From Microvelia longipes (lineage: Eukaryota > Arthropoda > Insecta > Hemiptera > Veliidae), in NCBI GenBank assembly GCA_018340805.1, contig JACMZG010000008.1, forward strand, positions 81,066,444-81,130,443: 64,000 nucleotides of DNA, read 5' to 3'. The first letter of the stretch is position 1. Every line of letters starts with the position of its first letter. Shown here piece by piece: positions 33,771 to 43,054 of this stretch. Both the position numbers and the translations under genes were made by a program. Below the pieces are notes generated by a model. That model was given only the letters and a program-made list of their open reading frames with translations. It did no database searches and was not told the origin of the DNA.

Positions 33771-33898
33771 AGGTCAGAGTGACGCAAAGTGTGGTCCAAA
33801 GTATTTTGGGTGTCCGCGGAACGATTTTAAGAGCTCCGTGTGCTAGTGGAAAAAATTAGTAAACATTAATTGAGAAACTCATTATAATTATCAATTAT

Positions 33899-33965
33899 CT
33901 GCCTTCGTGGCCGTGATCGTATCACTAGATTTCGGCACCGGAGATCCAGGGTCCGCAGCTTAGGC
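33899..33965 (+). repeat. Possible tRNA-derived SINE head
   Basis: CGTGGCCGTGATCGTATCA...GGAGATCCAGGGTCCGCAG has an A-box-like and a degenerate B-box-like block at about tRNA spacing. Weak; no acceptor stem. Confidence 0.25.
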
Positions 33966-34205
33966 TATGCTTTAAGTTTATTTGAATAGCATTTGTATTA
34001 AAACTTTAATTAACACTTAGAGATTAGTGGATGCAACCCACTTGAGGTTACTCCCGCAGGGTAAACACCCTGGGGTTTTTAGACCGAGAGGCCCTAAAAC
34101 GGTAATTTTATTTTTATTTGAATTATCAATTATAAAAACAGTTATCAATTCTAATTACCGAATACCCAAATACCCGAATACCCATAAAGGACAAATGAGT
34201 TTCTA

Positions 34206-34390
34206 AGATAGTTTGTGAATACGTGTATGATTTAGATAAGTTTGTAAATACATGTATTATTTAGATAAGTTGTAAATATGTGTATGATTTAGATAAGTTT
34301 GTAAATACGTGAATGATTTAGATAAGTTTGTAAATACGTGAATGATTTAGATAAGTTTGTAAATACGTGAATGATTTAGATAAGTTTATA
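34206..34390 (+). repeat. 29-bp minisatellite containing TACGTG in four units
   Basis: The unit GATTTAGATAAGTTTGTAAATACGTGAAT is repeated about 6.5 times. TACGTG is intact at 34220, 34306, 34335 and 34364, and altered in the other units (TACATG, TATGTG). Confidence 0.9.
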
Positions 34391-34394
34391 ACTC

Positions 34395-35095
34395 TAGAAA
34401 TTATCAGCAAAGTTTTTATAGATAAAGATAAACAACTATTTCCTGTTAATAGTAAAATGACCAGACAAAAATTACGTTTTCCTTTGACAATACTTAACGA
34501 AATCAGACGAATGAAGACTATAAAATAAATTGGGTTTTGTGTAAGTAATCGTGATTTATCAGGGAACTTACAAGAATTCACTGTAAAGATTCTAGTGTAT
34601 TAAAGGGATTTGTTCATAAACTGTTGGATCTGATTAATATTGAAGAAATAAAACTAACAGACTCATAAAAATACAATTATTTTCTTTGCTTTTTTGTGTT
34701 GCATATTAAAGAGCTGCTTCGCGAGCCTAAATTTATAACGATAAAAATGAAAGTTTACCGACGACTAAAAGTAATGAAAGCTATTATTTAGGAGGAAGGG
34801 GGTACGAAAAGACAGGGGTCTGGCAAGTACTATTTATTAATAATATATGAAGATAATATAAAATATATTTCTTTATCCTCACCCCGACTAATTTATAAAC
34901 TAATTAAATATAATTAATTAGAAATGATTTCATCTTTAATTTAAGAAAAGTAAAATTTAATGAATAAAGTTAAAGCTAAATAAAAGAAAAGTTTAATGTC
35001 TAACATATTCAATTAGCAATTATTAGTTAAAATAATTAAATGATAATAATGGATGCAAAATTCATAGTTAATATTACAGTTTATATTACTTTAAT
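34395..35095. other. Intergenic DNA with no recognised element
   Basis: Very AT-rich, especially from 34830 on. Nothing recognised. Confidence 0.4.
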
Positions 35096-35099
35096 ACAA

Positions 35100-35370
35100 A
35101 GAGATATATACTAAAGAGGCATGAAACATCTTTTTGGGGCTCTCAGGGGCTCTGTGTAACCTCAATGAAACCTCTTTTAAGAGTAAGTTAAGGTTAATAA
35201 ATCAATTGTTTTTCCGGCTCCCTGCACACCTGTGTTTTCATTTGTATTTTAAAAGTAACTATAATTTTGTTTTGTTTATTTGATTATATTGATAGTCGAA
35301 GGGGGTCAGGTTACTTCTTCGATGTTTCTAAATTCAACCAATAGGGCCCCTCTAGTAATAATATCTCTAT
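35100..35370 (+). mobile_element. TIR MITE (family M), copy 3, best-preserved ends
   Basis: Left AGAGATATATACTAAAGAGGC; right GGGCCCCTCTAGTAATAATATCTCT, whose reverse complement is AGAGATATTATTACTAGAGGGG. TIRs are about 20 bp. Body as in copy 2. No ORF. No target-site duplication could be fixed by eye. Confidence 0.82.
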
Positions 35371-35379
35371 GAATTTTAA

Positions 35380-36050
35380 AGAGAAGAATCCAATAGTTAA
35401 TAATGTACTAAGAATAAATGGAAATGGCATTTACATATTACTCCAGAATAAAGTCAAAATGTGATACACACAAACATGATTTTTTACTGGCCCACTTTAC
35501 CAACAGTATATAAATAATTCGCTTTTGAGCAATAAAGCTGTAGGAATCGTAAAACAAGAGACCCAAACCTAGGGTACAATAATACCTTAATTCATAATTT
35601 TAGCACAGGAGCGTGACTGGAATTTAAAGGAAATTCGGGAGGGGGGGAAATAGGAAAATTTTTGTAGCTGTGAATATCGTCACGTTTTTCTCGTTGCTTG
35701 TTATTAATTTAGGGAAAGCATTAAGTTAAGGTACAGAAGAATCCTGCTTTGCCCAACTCTTGTCAACTACCGGAGAGTTACTTTAAAATTATAAAGACAA
35801 AAATTAGTTTGAAAAGCAATATCTTTTGAAGAAAATTTTATAGAATAGTTTACAACCTATTGAAAAAAGGAATTTAAATAATATTTATTAAATTAATTCT
35901 TTTATCATTATATGATATCGATGATATCAATGAATAATGTATCGTGTTATTAATTGTATTTTATTAATTGTCACTGTTTATTAATAGCTTAGTAAAAGTT
36001 ATGCGTGAAGAACGTCATAAGACGTCTATAACAAATAATACAGGGAAAAT
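35380..36050. other. Intergenic DNA with no recognised element
   Basis: AT-rich with a TATGATATCGATGATATCAATGA quasi-palindrome at about 35912. No gene. Confidence 0.35.
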
Positions 36051-36054
36051 CTTG

Positions 36055-36125
36055 GATTTAGATTTTTAGGATGAACACAAGACTTTCACTACATAGCTAC
36101 GGTAGTTAGTGAGGGAGAGTAAAAA
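36055..36125 (-). repeat. 5S-box repeat, terminal fragment
   Basis: TTAGGATGAACACAAGACTTTCACTACATAGCTACGGTAGTTAGTGAGGGAGAGTAAAAA corresponds only to the hairpin terminus of the family. Confidence 0.55.
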
Positions 36126-36165
36126 GATTATTAGATATTAGTTATGATTTCAACAGATTATACCA

Positions 36166-36303
36166 GTGTTCCAACCAGGGGTCCTGGGACCCCTTGGGGG
36201 TCCCAAATGAGTTTTTAGGGGTCCCGGAAGCAATTTTACAAACTATATTGTAAAAATTAAAAGTAAATAGATTCTTTTCTTTTGTGTTTATAATATATAT
36301 ATG

Positions 36304-36379
<76 letters not shown>

Positions 36380-36435
36380 TATAAAATATATATAAATATT
36401 ATAATATAATATATGTATATTATATTATATATATT

Positions 36436-36498
<63 letters not shown>

Positions 36499-36540
36499 AT
36501 ATACATAGTATATAGCAAGGGTCTGGGAAGTAGTTCAAAA
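36166..36540 (+). mobile_element. hAT-like non-autonomous end with a large (TA)n
   Basis: CAGTGTTCCAACCAGGGGTCC...GGACCCCTTGGGGGTCCC has the CAGTG start and GGGGTCC repeats typical of hAT (Charlie-like) TIRs. A TA array (36294-36515) follows, then AAGGGTCTGGGAAGTAG...GAGGTCCC. No matching right TIR was found, so it is truncated, probably by the foldback insertion. Confidence 0.4.
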
Positions 36541-36570
36541 TATTTTAGAGGTCCCAACTATAAAAAATTC

Positions 36571-37262
36571 TGGCGCGGTGGTCCGCATGTCGGGCGAATT
36601 TCCTTTGGATGCGTGTTTCCGTGCTTTTTACATTATATAAGTTTTCAACTAGTAAATAAATAAATCCTGCGCGGTGGTCCGTTGTCGGGCGAATTTAATT
36701 TATTATGCGTGTTTCCGTGCTACCCATTTCTTGCTTATGCAAGAACCATGCCCATTGCGTGGTTTCGGTTCATGCTTTAGAACCTAAGCAGTTACTCAAT
36801 TGTCAAGCACTGCTCGTAACTCATTTTGTCTGTATTTTTCAAAGGAAATGCGCATAATTATCCAGTTGGTTGTACAAAACTATGCCTCTAAAATTAGATG
36901 TACGCACTATTATTTGCACTAGTTTAAAGCATAGTTACTTATCTTTAAGCTTAGTCAGTTATGTTTAAAGGATTTAGCGCATTTCCTTTGAAAAATACAG
37001 ACAAAATGAGTTACGAGCAGTGCTTGACAATTGAGTAACTGCTTAGGTTCTAAAGCATGAACCGGAACCACGCAATGGGCATGGTTCTTGCATAAGCAAG
37101 AAATGGGTTGTTTAGCACGGAACACGCATAATAAATGAAATTCGCCGACAGCGGACCACCGCGCCGGAATTATTTATTTAGTAGTTGTAAACTTATATAA
37201 TGTAAAAAGCAAGGAAACACGCATCCAAAGGAAATTCGCCCGACATGCGGACCACCGCGCCA
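36571..37262. mobile_element. Foldback element with 285-bp arms made of subrepeats
   Basis: The left arm 36571-36854 and right arm 36977-37262 are near-perfect reverse complements around a 122-bp spacer. Termini are TGGCGCGGTGGTCCGCATG / CATGCGGACCACCGCGCCA. Within each arm a unit of about 97 bp (GCGCGGTGGTCCG...GGGCGAATTT...GCGTGTTTCCGTGC...) occurs twice. Past the right end, 37263-37292 repeats the spacer-side part of the unit again (TTCTAGTTGTAAACTTATAT), a partial third unit. No ORF. Organisation resembles Drosophila FB elements. Confidence 0.9.
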
Positions 37263-37347
37263 AAATTATTTTCTAGTTGTAAACTTATATTTAGTTCTTC
37301 GATTGCTTCTTCAACTTGCGGTAAATAAAACCTTTTTTAATATATAT

Positions 37348-37384
<37 letters not shown>

Positions 37385-37392
37385 ATATATAT

Positions 37393-37475
37393 AAAGTTCC
37401 GAAGTACTTCGTACCCGATTTTTGATTATAAAACACTTACTTTCCTGCATAACCGTCTGTATAAATAAAGAAAAT
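37393..37475. repeat. Junction of the two termini of the 5S-box repeat
   Basis: AGTTCCGAAGTACTTCGTACCCGATTTTT is the T-run terminus. Within 12 bp follows CACTTACTTTCCTGCATAACCG...GTATAAATAAAGAAAATTAAAA, the hairpin terminus. Because the latter is palindromic its orientation is uncertain. A (TA)n array (37341-37394) lies directly on the left. Confidence 0.6.
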
Positions 37476-37479
37476 TAAA

Positions 37480-38570
37480 AAGGACAGCAGTCACATTGTT
37501 CTCAACTGAATGTAACATAATCAAATCTGAAATCGGTTCTTCGGGGGTCGGGATTCTGGGTGGGGGCGGCAGAATTGCCAAGTTTATTACTAAGGAAATG
37601 ATTTGTAAGAAATATTATGTTTATTAGCTTTAAAGCGAGAAAAGGGAATTGTAAAAAAAAGTATAAACGAAACTCTTTTTTCCCTTTTGTTTTTACGATC
37701 TGAGATGTTGATTTAAAACAAATAAGCAGTGTTGCACCGCGGGGTGAGTTATACGATTCTACAGGGAGAGACTGTGTAAAACAGTCTATCTGACGAATGT
37801 GCTCATTTTCTTATGCAAATGGCAAATAATAGAGTGGAAAACATGAAAAAACGGAGGGAACTTTCCTGTTTTTCTTTTTTCAAGTTTTTAGTAGCACCTG
37901 GTTTGTTGTGCAGCAGTAAAGTGGATTTTATTGCTACAAGTCTTAAAGGTCCCGTGGGGATTTCCTTCAAGTTTTTCTTTGCTGACGTCACTTTTTCTTG
38001 TGTTTTTACTCTCCAAGTACCAATCACCTTTTATTAGGCACTGGAAATTGTCTTTTTGTCGACTGATATCTTAGTTTTTCTCATTACCTATAAGTAAAAG
38101 GTTTTTATCTGTAGGAAAAACGTACCTAAGGGAATTTTCTAACGGGGCTTTCTCAACATTAACTTTGTTTAAGTATCTGTCAGCATTTTGGAAAGTCATT
38201 TTCGGTATAATTATATTTTGACTAAAGAAAATTCTATCAGTAGTAACAATAAACAATTATCGACACTCCTACTGATTATATTTGCTTCAACTTCGATTTT
38301 CATTCTCGACTGAGTATATTTAATTTTGTTTTATTAAATTGCATTTTTTTTTGTTTTTTAAGTCTGATCGATACCAAAGAATTATTTTATGGCATACGTT
38401 ATTATTTAGAATATCCTATTATTAGAGGCCGTTTTTGAGATATTTTTTGTGTACTGAACGTTTTTTGTGCCTGCAGTACGTCAAAAGCTATTGAAGTTTT
38501 TGTAATTATGCCCTTTATTATAAAATACTGTCGGATGCCATGTTGAAACAGCTTACGTAATAAATGTAAT
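37480..38570. other. Intergenic DNA with no recognised element
   Basis: A 225-bp stretch (37803-38037) is open on both strands but shows no recognisable protein, splice context or codon bias. Otherwise AT-rich DNA. Confidence 0.35.
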
Positions 38571-38574
38571 ATTT

Positions 38575-38742
38575 ACAGGTCTGTCGGCGCCTTAAAGTTA
38601 GACGTTACGAAACAGAGCGGGACATGACATTATTGCGAGCCATCAATGATGACGAATGTCGAATGATGGAACAGTTCCCAGATGTAGCATTGCATTTTGC
38701 TTGTTACATTTCCTAGGTGTCTCTCGCACAATTATATTGTGT
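38575..38742 (-). mobile_element. Terminal part of long-TIR family R3
   Basis: CAGGTCTGTCGGCGCCTTAAAGTTAGACGTTACGAAACAGAGCGGGACATGACATTATTGCGAGCCATC through CCTAGGTGTCTCTCGCACAATTAT is the reverse complement of 16498-16680. It is the best-preserved terminus of the family. Confidence 0.75.
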
Positions 38743-38811
38743 TCATAATTACAAAAACTTCAATATGTTTTAACGAACTGCAGGTACTAAAATTCTAAGA
38801 ACTAGAATTTA

Positions 38812-38943
38812 TGGCGGAGAAGGTGGTGGTGGAGGAGGAGGAGGTGGTGGTGGAGGAGGTGTTGGTGGAGGAGTGGTGGTGGAGGTGGAGGAGTGGTGGA
38901 GGAGGTGGTGGTGGTGGGTGGTGGAGGAGGAGGTGGCGGCTCC
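38812..38943 (+). repeat. GGA/GGT-rich simple-sequence tract
   Basis: About 130 bp of almost pure G with A or T spacers (GGTGGTGGTGGAGGAGGAGG), a strong candidate for G-quadruplex or triplex DNA. The open frames through it (poly-Gly or Val/Glu) are trivial. Confidence 0.93.
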
Positions 38944-38969
38944 AGAATGCCCCTTTTGCCCCTACTTAC

Positions 38970-39568
38970 TCACTATATAATCTCAATCCGTTGTTTTACT
39001 CACTATAACTCAATCCGTTGTTTTACTCACTAAAATCACAATTCGTTGTTTCACTCACTAAAATCACAATCCGTTGTTTTACTTACTAAAATCACAATCT
39101 GTTGTTTTACTCACTATATAATCTCAATCCGTTGTTTTACTCACTATAATCTCAATCCGTTGTTTTACTCACTTAAATCACAATTCGTTGCGTTGTTTTA
39201 ACACAATCCGTTGTTTTTCACTAAATCACAATTCGTTGTTACTCACTAAACAATCCGTTGTTTTACTAACTAAATCACAAATCCGTTGTTTTACTCACTT
39301 AATCACAACGTTGTTTTACTCACTATAATCACAATCACTAATCACATTTTTACTCACTAAAATCCAATCCGTTGTTTACTCACTAAATCACAATCAGTTG
39401 TTTTACTCACCTAAAATCACAATCCGTTGTTTTACTCACTAAAATCACAATCGTTGTTTTACTCACTAAAATCACAATCCGTTGTTTTACTCACTAAAAT
39501 CTCAATTTGTCGTTTTACTCATTAAAATCACAATTCGTTGTTTTACTCACTAAAATCACATTTTGCAC
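38970..39568 (+). repeat. 28-bp satellite, about 20 copies
   Basis: The unit GTTGTTTTACTCACTAAAATCACAATCC starts almost directly after the G-rich tract. It has frequent small deletions and two longer units (TATATAATCTCAATCC). Confidence 0.94.
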
Positions 39569-39569
39569 A

Positions 39570-40670
39570 TAAATATTGACTCATTTTTATCAAATAAAAA
39601 TAAAATTTTCAATTAAAACAATTTTTAGACCCTATTTTGAGGAAAAATAGGCGGAAAATCAGAAAAAAAAAATATTTAAAACTTTTAATTGTATTAAACC
39701 ATTACCCTATGACACGGGTTTTTAAAAGCATCTTTCCTGTAAATCAGCCTAACCAGGTCTATTTAATTAATTACTAATTATTGTATAAATAAATAGTATA
39801 ATTTGACCCGAGAGGGCTATAATAAATTTCCTTAATAATATGTGAATGACATACGAAATAATATAACATGTTTTTATTATATTATGCAGGTTTTGTCATC
39901 ATTACATTGGTTAACATTTATTAGTGGATAGACTTTTATTTACATCCTTCCCCTAGTAAATCAATTCTCTTAAAAAAAATAGAGGACAGATAAATGTGTA
40001 AAAATTTATTCTCTAAATTTAAATTTAAATTTTAAACAGTGTCTAAATAATCTGAAGAAAAATTTAAATGAATTTAAAGTAGTTAGGTTATAGTTTCTTA
40101 TATATATTTTCTTGTTTCTCCTAATGTATACTAGTTTGATGTATTTATTTTAAATTAATAAAATGTCTTAATTTAAATTTTTGATTTAAAATTTTAAATT
40201 ATTTATCTCATATTGAAATTACTATTTGATATTTGTTTATTAATTCATTGTTAAATGTTTAGGAGAGTAGTCTGTAATTGTTTATATTTTGCTGGATTGT
40301 AACGATCTTTAGTTAGTAAAAAGACAGTATAGAAAGGCAAAAAGCTGAGAAAACGTAGCTAGCGCATTTCACAACTAATTGTTATTCCGTACGTGTTCTG
40401 CCTCCGCACCGCCTCGCCTGCCTCCACCCGATCAATACTAGCGCTCTCTATCGCTCTTTCTAAACACTATTTTCTTACTTTTTTTTTTTTTTAAAAAAGA
40501 CCTTATCACTTCTTACTTATTTAAGTACTGGTTTATTATTATAATTTTTGTATTTTAAAAATTTTTTTAATTTTTAAAAATTTAAATGCTTAAATTAATA
40601 TGTAAGACTTTTAGTATCCAAGTACTAACATGAAACACATTCATAGTTCTTTAATTATATACGCTGATAT
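39570..40670. other. Intergenic DNA with one CpG/GC-rich block
   Basis: AT-rich except 40385-40470, a C-rich run (CCTCCGCACCGCCTCGCCTGCCTCC) followed by GCGCTCTCTATCGCTCTTTC. It includes TACGTG at 40390-40395. It looks unlike the surrounding repeats and could be a small regulatory or promoter region; no TSS signal was identified. Confidence 0.3.
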
Positions 40671-40675
40671 TTTTC

Positions 40676-41146
40676 TTTCCTTCAACTACTATTGTCGTAG
40701 GTAAAAAAAGGAAAGTATTGTTTTTGCAATTAAAATTATATGAAACCATGATTCCATCTGGATTGTCCGTTTCAGGTTTAGTATGTTTTAATGAGAATGT
40801 GTGTTTACGTGTGTGTCTATGTGAGTGCATGTGTGCTTCTGTATGTTACGCATGTGAGTGGATGAGCGTCAATGTGAGTGTGTGCAAGTGTCATTTTCCA
40901 TCCTGATTTTTGTTCCCATCCTGGTTTTTCCTCCTTGAAATTAAGGGCGGAAAGTTTATTTTTTATCCCTCTCAGGGGAAAAAATCATTTCCCGATTGCT
41001 TATATTACGCAGCATCGAGCATGGTAGCACTTAAATAGGTACTCAATGGTATTATCACGTGATACTTTTTTTTATCACATATGCTCTTTTTTCCAAGGAA
41101 GGACGCACCAAGTTCAAAAGTAATTTGATGAGGTAAGAAAAAGTTA

Positions 41147-41148
<2 letters not shown>
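40676..41148 (+). repeat. 5S-box repeat, old gapped copy (M)
   Basis: Left terminus CTTCAACTACTATTGTCGTAGGTAAAAAAAGGAAAGTATTG, then TTGTCCGTTTCAGG. After a gap the 5S-like segment at 41003-41050 reads TTACGCAGCATCGAGCATGG, AGCACTTAAATAGG, and the end is TTTGATGAGGTAAGAAAAAGTTAGG. The GCGAAGCG motif is lost. A (TA)n array (41150-41197) caps it. Confidence 0.6.
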
Positions 41149-41189
<41 letters not shown>

Positions 41190-41199
41190 ATATATAAGG

Positions 41200-41660
41200 A
41201 GATACCCGGAACCTTTTTCGTATTTAAACACTTTCCTTATTTTTTTTTTTTTTACTTTTAAGTATTTTTATAACCTTTGTTTCTTCATTTAGTATCCTTT
41301 AAGCGAATTGTCATGAAAATGTTTAACTTTATTATCTTTCTTTTAACTAATTTTTATTTTATACTTTTCTTTTGCTACTTCTTTTTATTATACAATTGTA
41401 GAGATTTGTATCTTTAAAATTAAGGATTCCATGCAGGTCTTTATTAGTCCTAATATTTTCAAGTCTAGACTTAAATTGGCTTGAGATTAGTCACTGTATT
41501 CAAAATTAAAGCGTAATATGAGCGCGGTAAGATAACGATACATAATTGTATATTAGTGTGAAAAAATGTGGCTTGTATAAATAATAATTAAACAATGTAT
41601 AAATATATTACATACATTTTTATCAATGTGAAAAATAAGAAGACTATACGTTGTGAAAGA
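41200..41660. other. Intergenic DNA with no recognised element
   Basis: AT-rich with a long T-run near 41240. No gene or family member. Confidence 0.4.
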
Positions 41661-41662
41661 CT

Positions 41663-42850
41663 AAAAAATCGGGTACGGGGTGCCTCGAAACTCTTTCTCA
41701 TTACATCAGATTCGCTACACTCATCCTCCCTAATTCGGACTTGATGCGCTCGTCCTCAGACATACAGTTGGCCAAATTTATACTGAAATATTCCTTTGGA
41801 CTCGCATCGCTCTTTTTCAGATATAAAGCATTGACTACGCTCAATGCTCCTTAATTTTCATGATCCAACAAAAATCATGGAGATACTTTTCGTATTGTAA
41901 CTAAACTAAGTGTACTTATTTATTAGGTAATGGCATACACTTGTACATACAATGGACACACACAACTCACTCTAAGTTTGGGCCCCGATTGTGACTTACC
42001 AAGATTTGAACAGCATCGTGAATGATACTACACAATCGGGGCACAAACTTACAGTGAGTTGTGTGTGTCCCTGTATCTAGTTATTATTCACCGTTGTTTG
42101 GGGCCACTTAACGCCAACGCCTTCAGGCCGATCATCTAACCCCTGATTGTTTATGTTTAATATAAACAGATCGGGATTAGAGAATAAACAGTCCTATTCG
42201 TTCAATACAGAGACTATAGCCCTGTTTAAAGTTTCTACAGGTAAACTATAAACAATGACCTTAGCTAGCCTCTGTGACTGAAATCTCGGCCTTAAGACTC
42301 GGCTAGTAATGACCCCAAGGTGCACTGGTAACTCTCGCTCGCTACCGATTGATACGAAGTAATACATGATGAAGTAAATTGCAATAACTACTTCATCACA
42401 CAAATTTCAACTCACTTAGACCATTTCCCAATTTATTACAATTTTTTTTAAAAAACGAACACAAGTCATTCAATAAAAATTGAACTAATGCTGATATTGA
42501 GCTGAAGCTTGACACATACGTTAGTCACATGCGTGCTAAATCTCAATTTGATCGCATCATTTTTCCGCGTTTTATGATTTTTTTGTAAATTTTGAGTCAT
42601 TATTGCGGGTTAATGACGTCTTAAAAATTGTTTTTAGAATAGCACAACTACGGCGGTGGACTGATTTTTGTAAAAAATTGCAACTCTAGTATAAATACGG
42701 TGGGCGCTACGATGATAACACACACTCACACACACACACATACAGACAGACAACTTTGTCAACTCGAACGAATTTTTTTCGGTTTCAGATTTTTTATGCA
42801 AACACAATACTATTCCTATACATCTACGGTTTAAATGATGAAAAGTAAAA
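41663..42850 (-). repeat. 5S-box repeat, copy K, interrupted by an insertion
   Basis: The first part, 41663-41947, starts AAAATCGGGTACGGGGTGCCTCG and has a mutated 5S-like segment at about 41823-41880. It breaks at ACACTTGTAC and resumes at 42401 with AAATTTCAACTCAC, exactly where uninterrupted copies continue. It ends at CATCTACGGTTTAAATGATGAAAAGTAAAA. The inserted 450 bp is described separately. Confidence 0.85.
41948..42400. mobile_element. 450-bp insertion with a near-perfect 40-bp-arm hairpin
   Basis: Inserted in 5S-box copy K. Arms 41954-41993 and 42031-42070 (GGACACACACAACTCACT... / reverse complement) differ at two positions, with a 37-nt loop. The remaining 330 bp is unique here, has a second hairpin (GATTGTTTAT...ATAAACAGATC, about 42146-42175), and encodes nothing recognisable. 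Confidence 0.6.
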
Positions 42851-42915
42851 ATAATGTATCAGCAATAATCAATGTGCATTTAAATATGAAATATTAATTT
42901 TTTATTGTATACGTA

Positions 42916-43051
42916 AAATAGTTATTTATGCCATAAGGCTGAGAAGTGTGTCTTTATGTCACGGCAATGAGATTTACCGACGAGCGAAGCGAGTCGGGAA
43001 AAATTGCTAAGACATAAAGACATTCTTAGCCGGATGGCATACACTATTTTT
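42916..43051. mobile_element. Palindromic element centred on CGACGAGCGAAGCGAGTCG
   Basis: Arms TATGCCATAAGGCTGAGAAG...TCTTTATGTC..GGCAAT (42927-42968) and the reverse complement (43003-43041), extended by AAAATAGT at both outer ends. The 19-bp centre (42978-42996) is itself a palindrome of the same GCGAAGCG type as in the 5S-box family. Confidence 0.7.
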
Positions 43052-43054
43052 TTG

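Noticed and set aside
37803..38037. 74-75 codon frames open on both strands
   Set aside because: No domain, no splice context, no repeat copies to support coding.
38811..39008. Frame with Val/Glu and Gly runs
   Set aside because: Reads through the GGA/GGT simple repeat.
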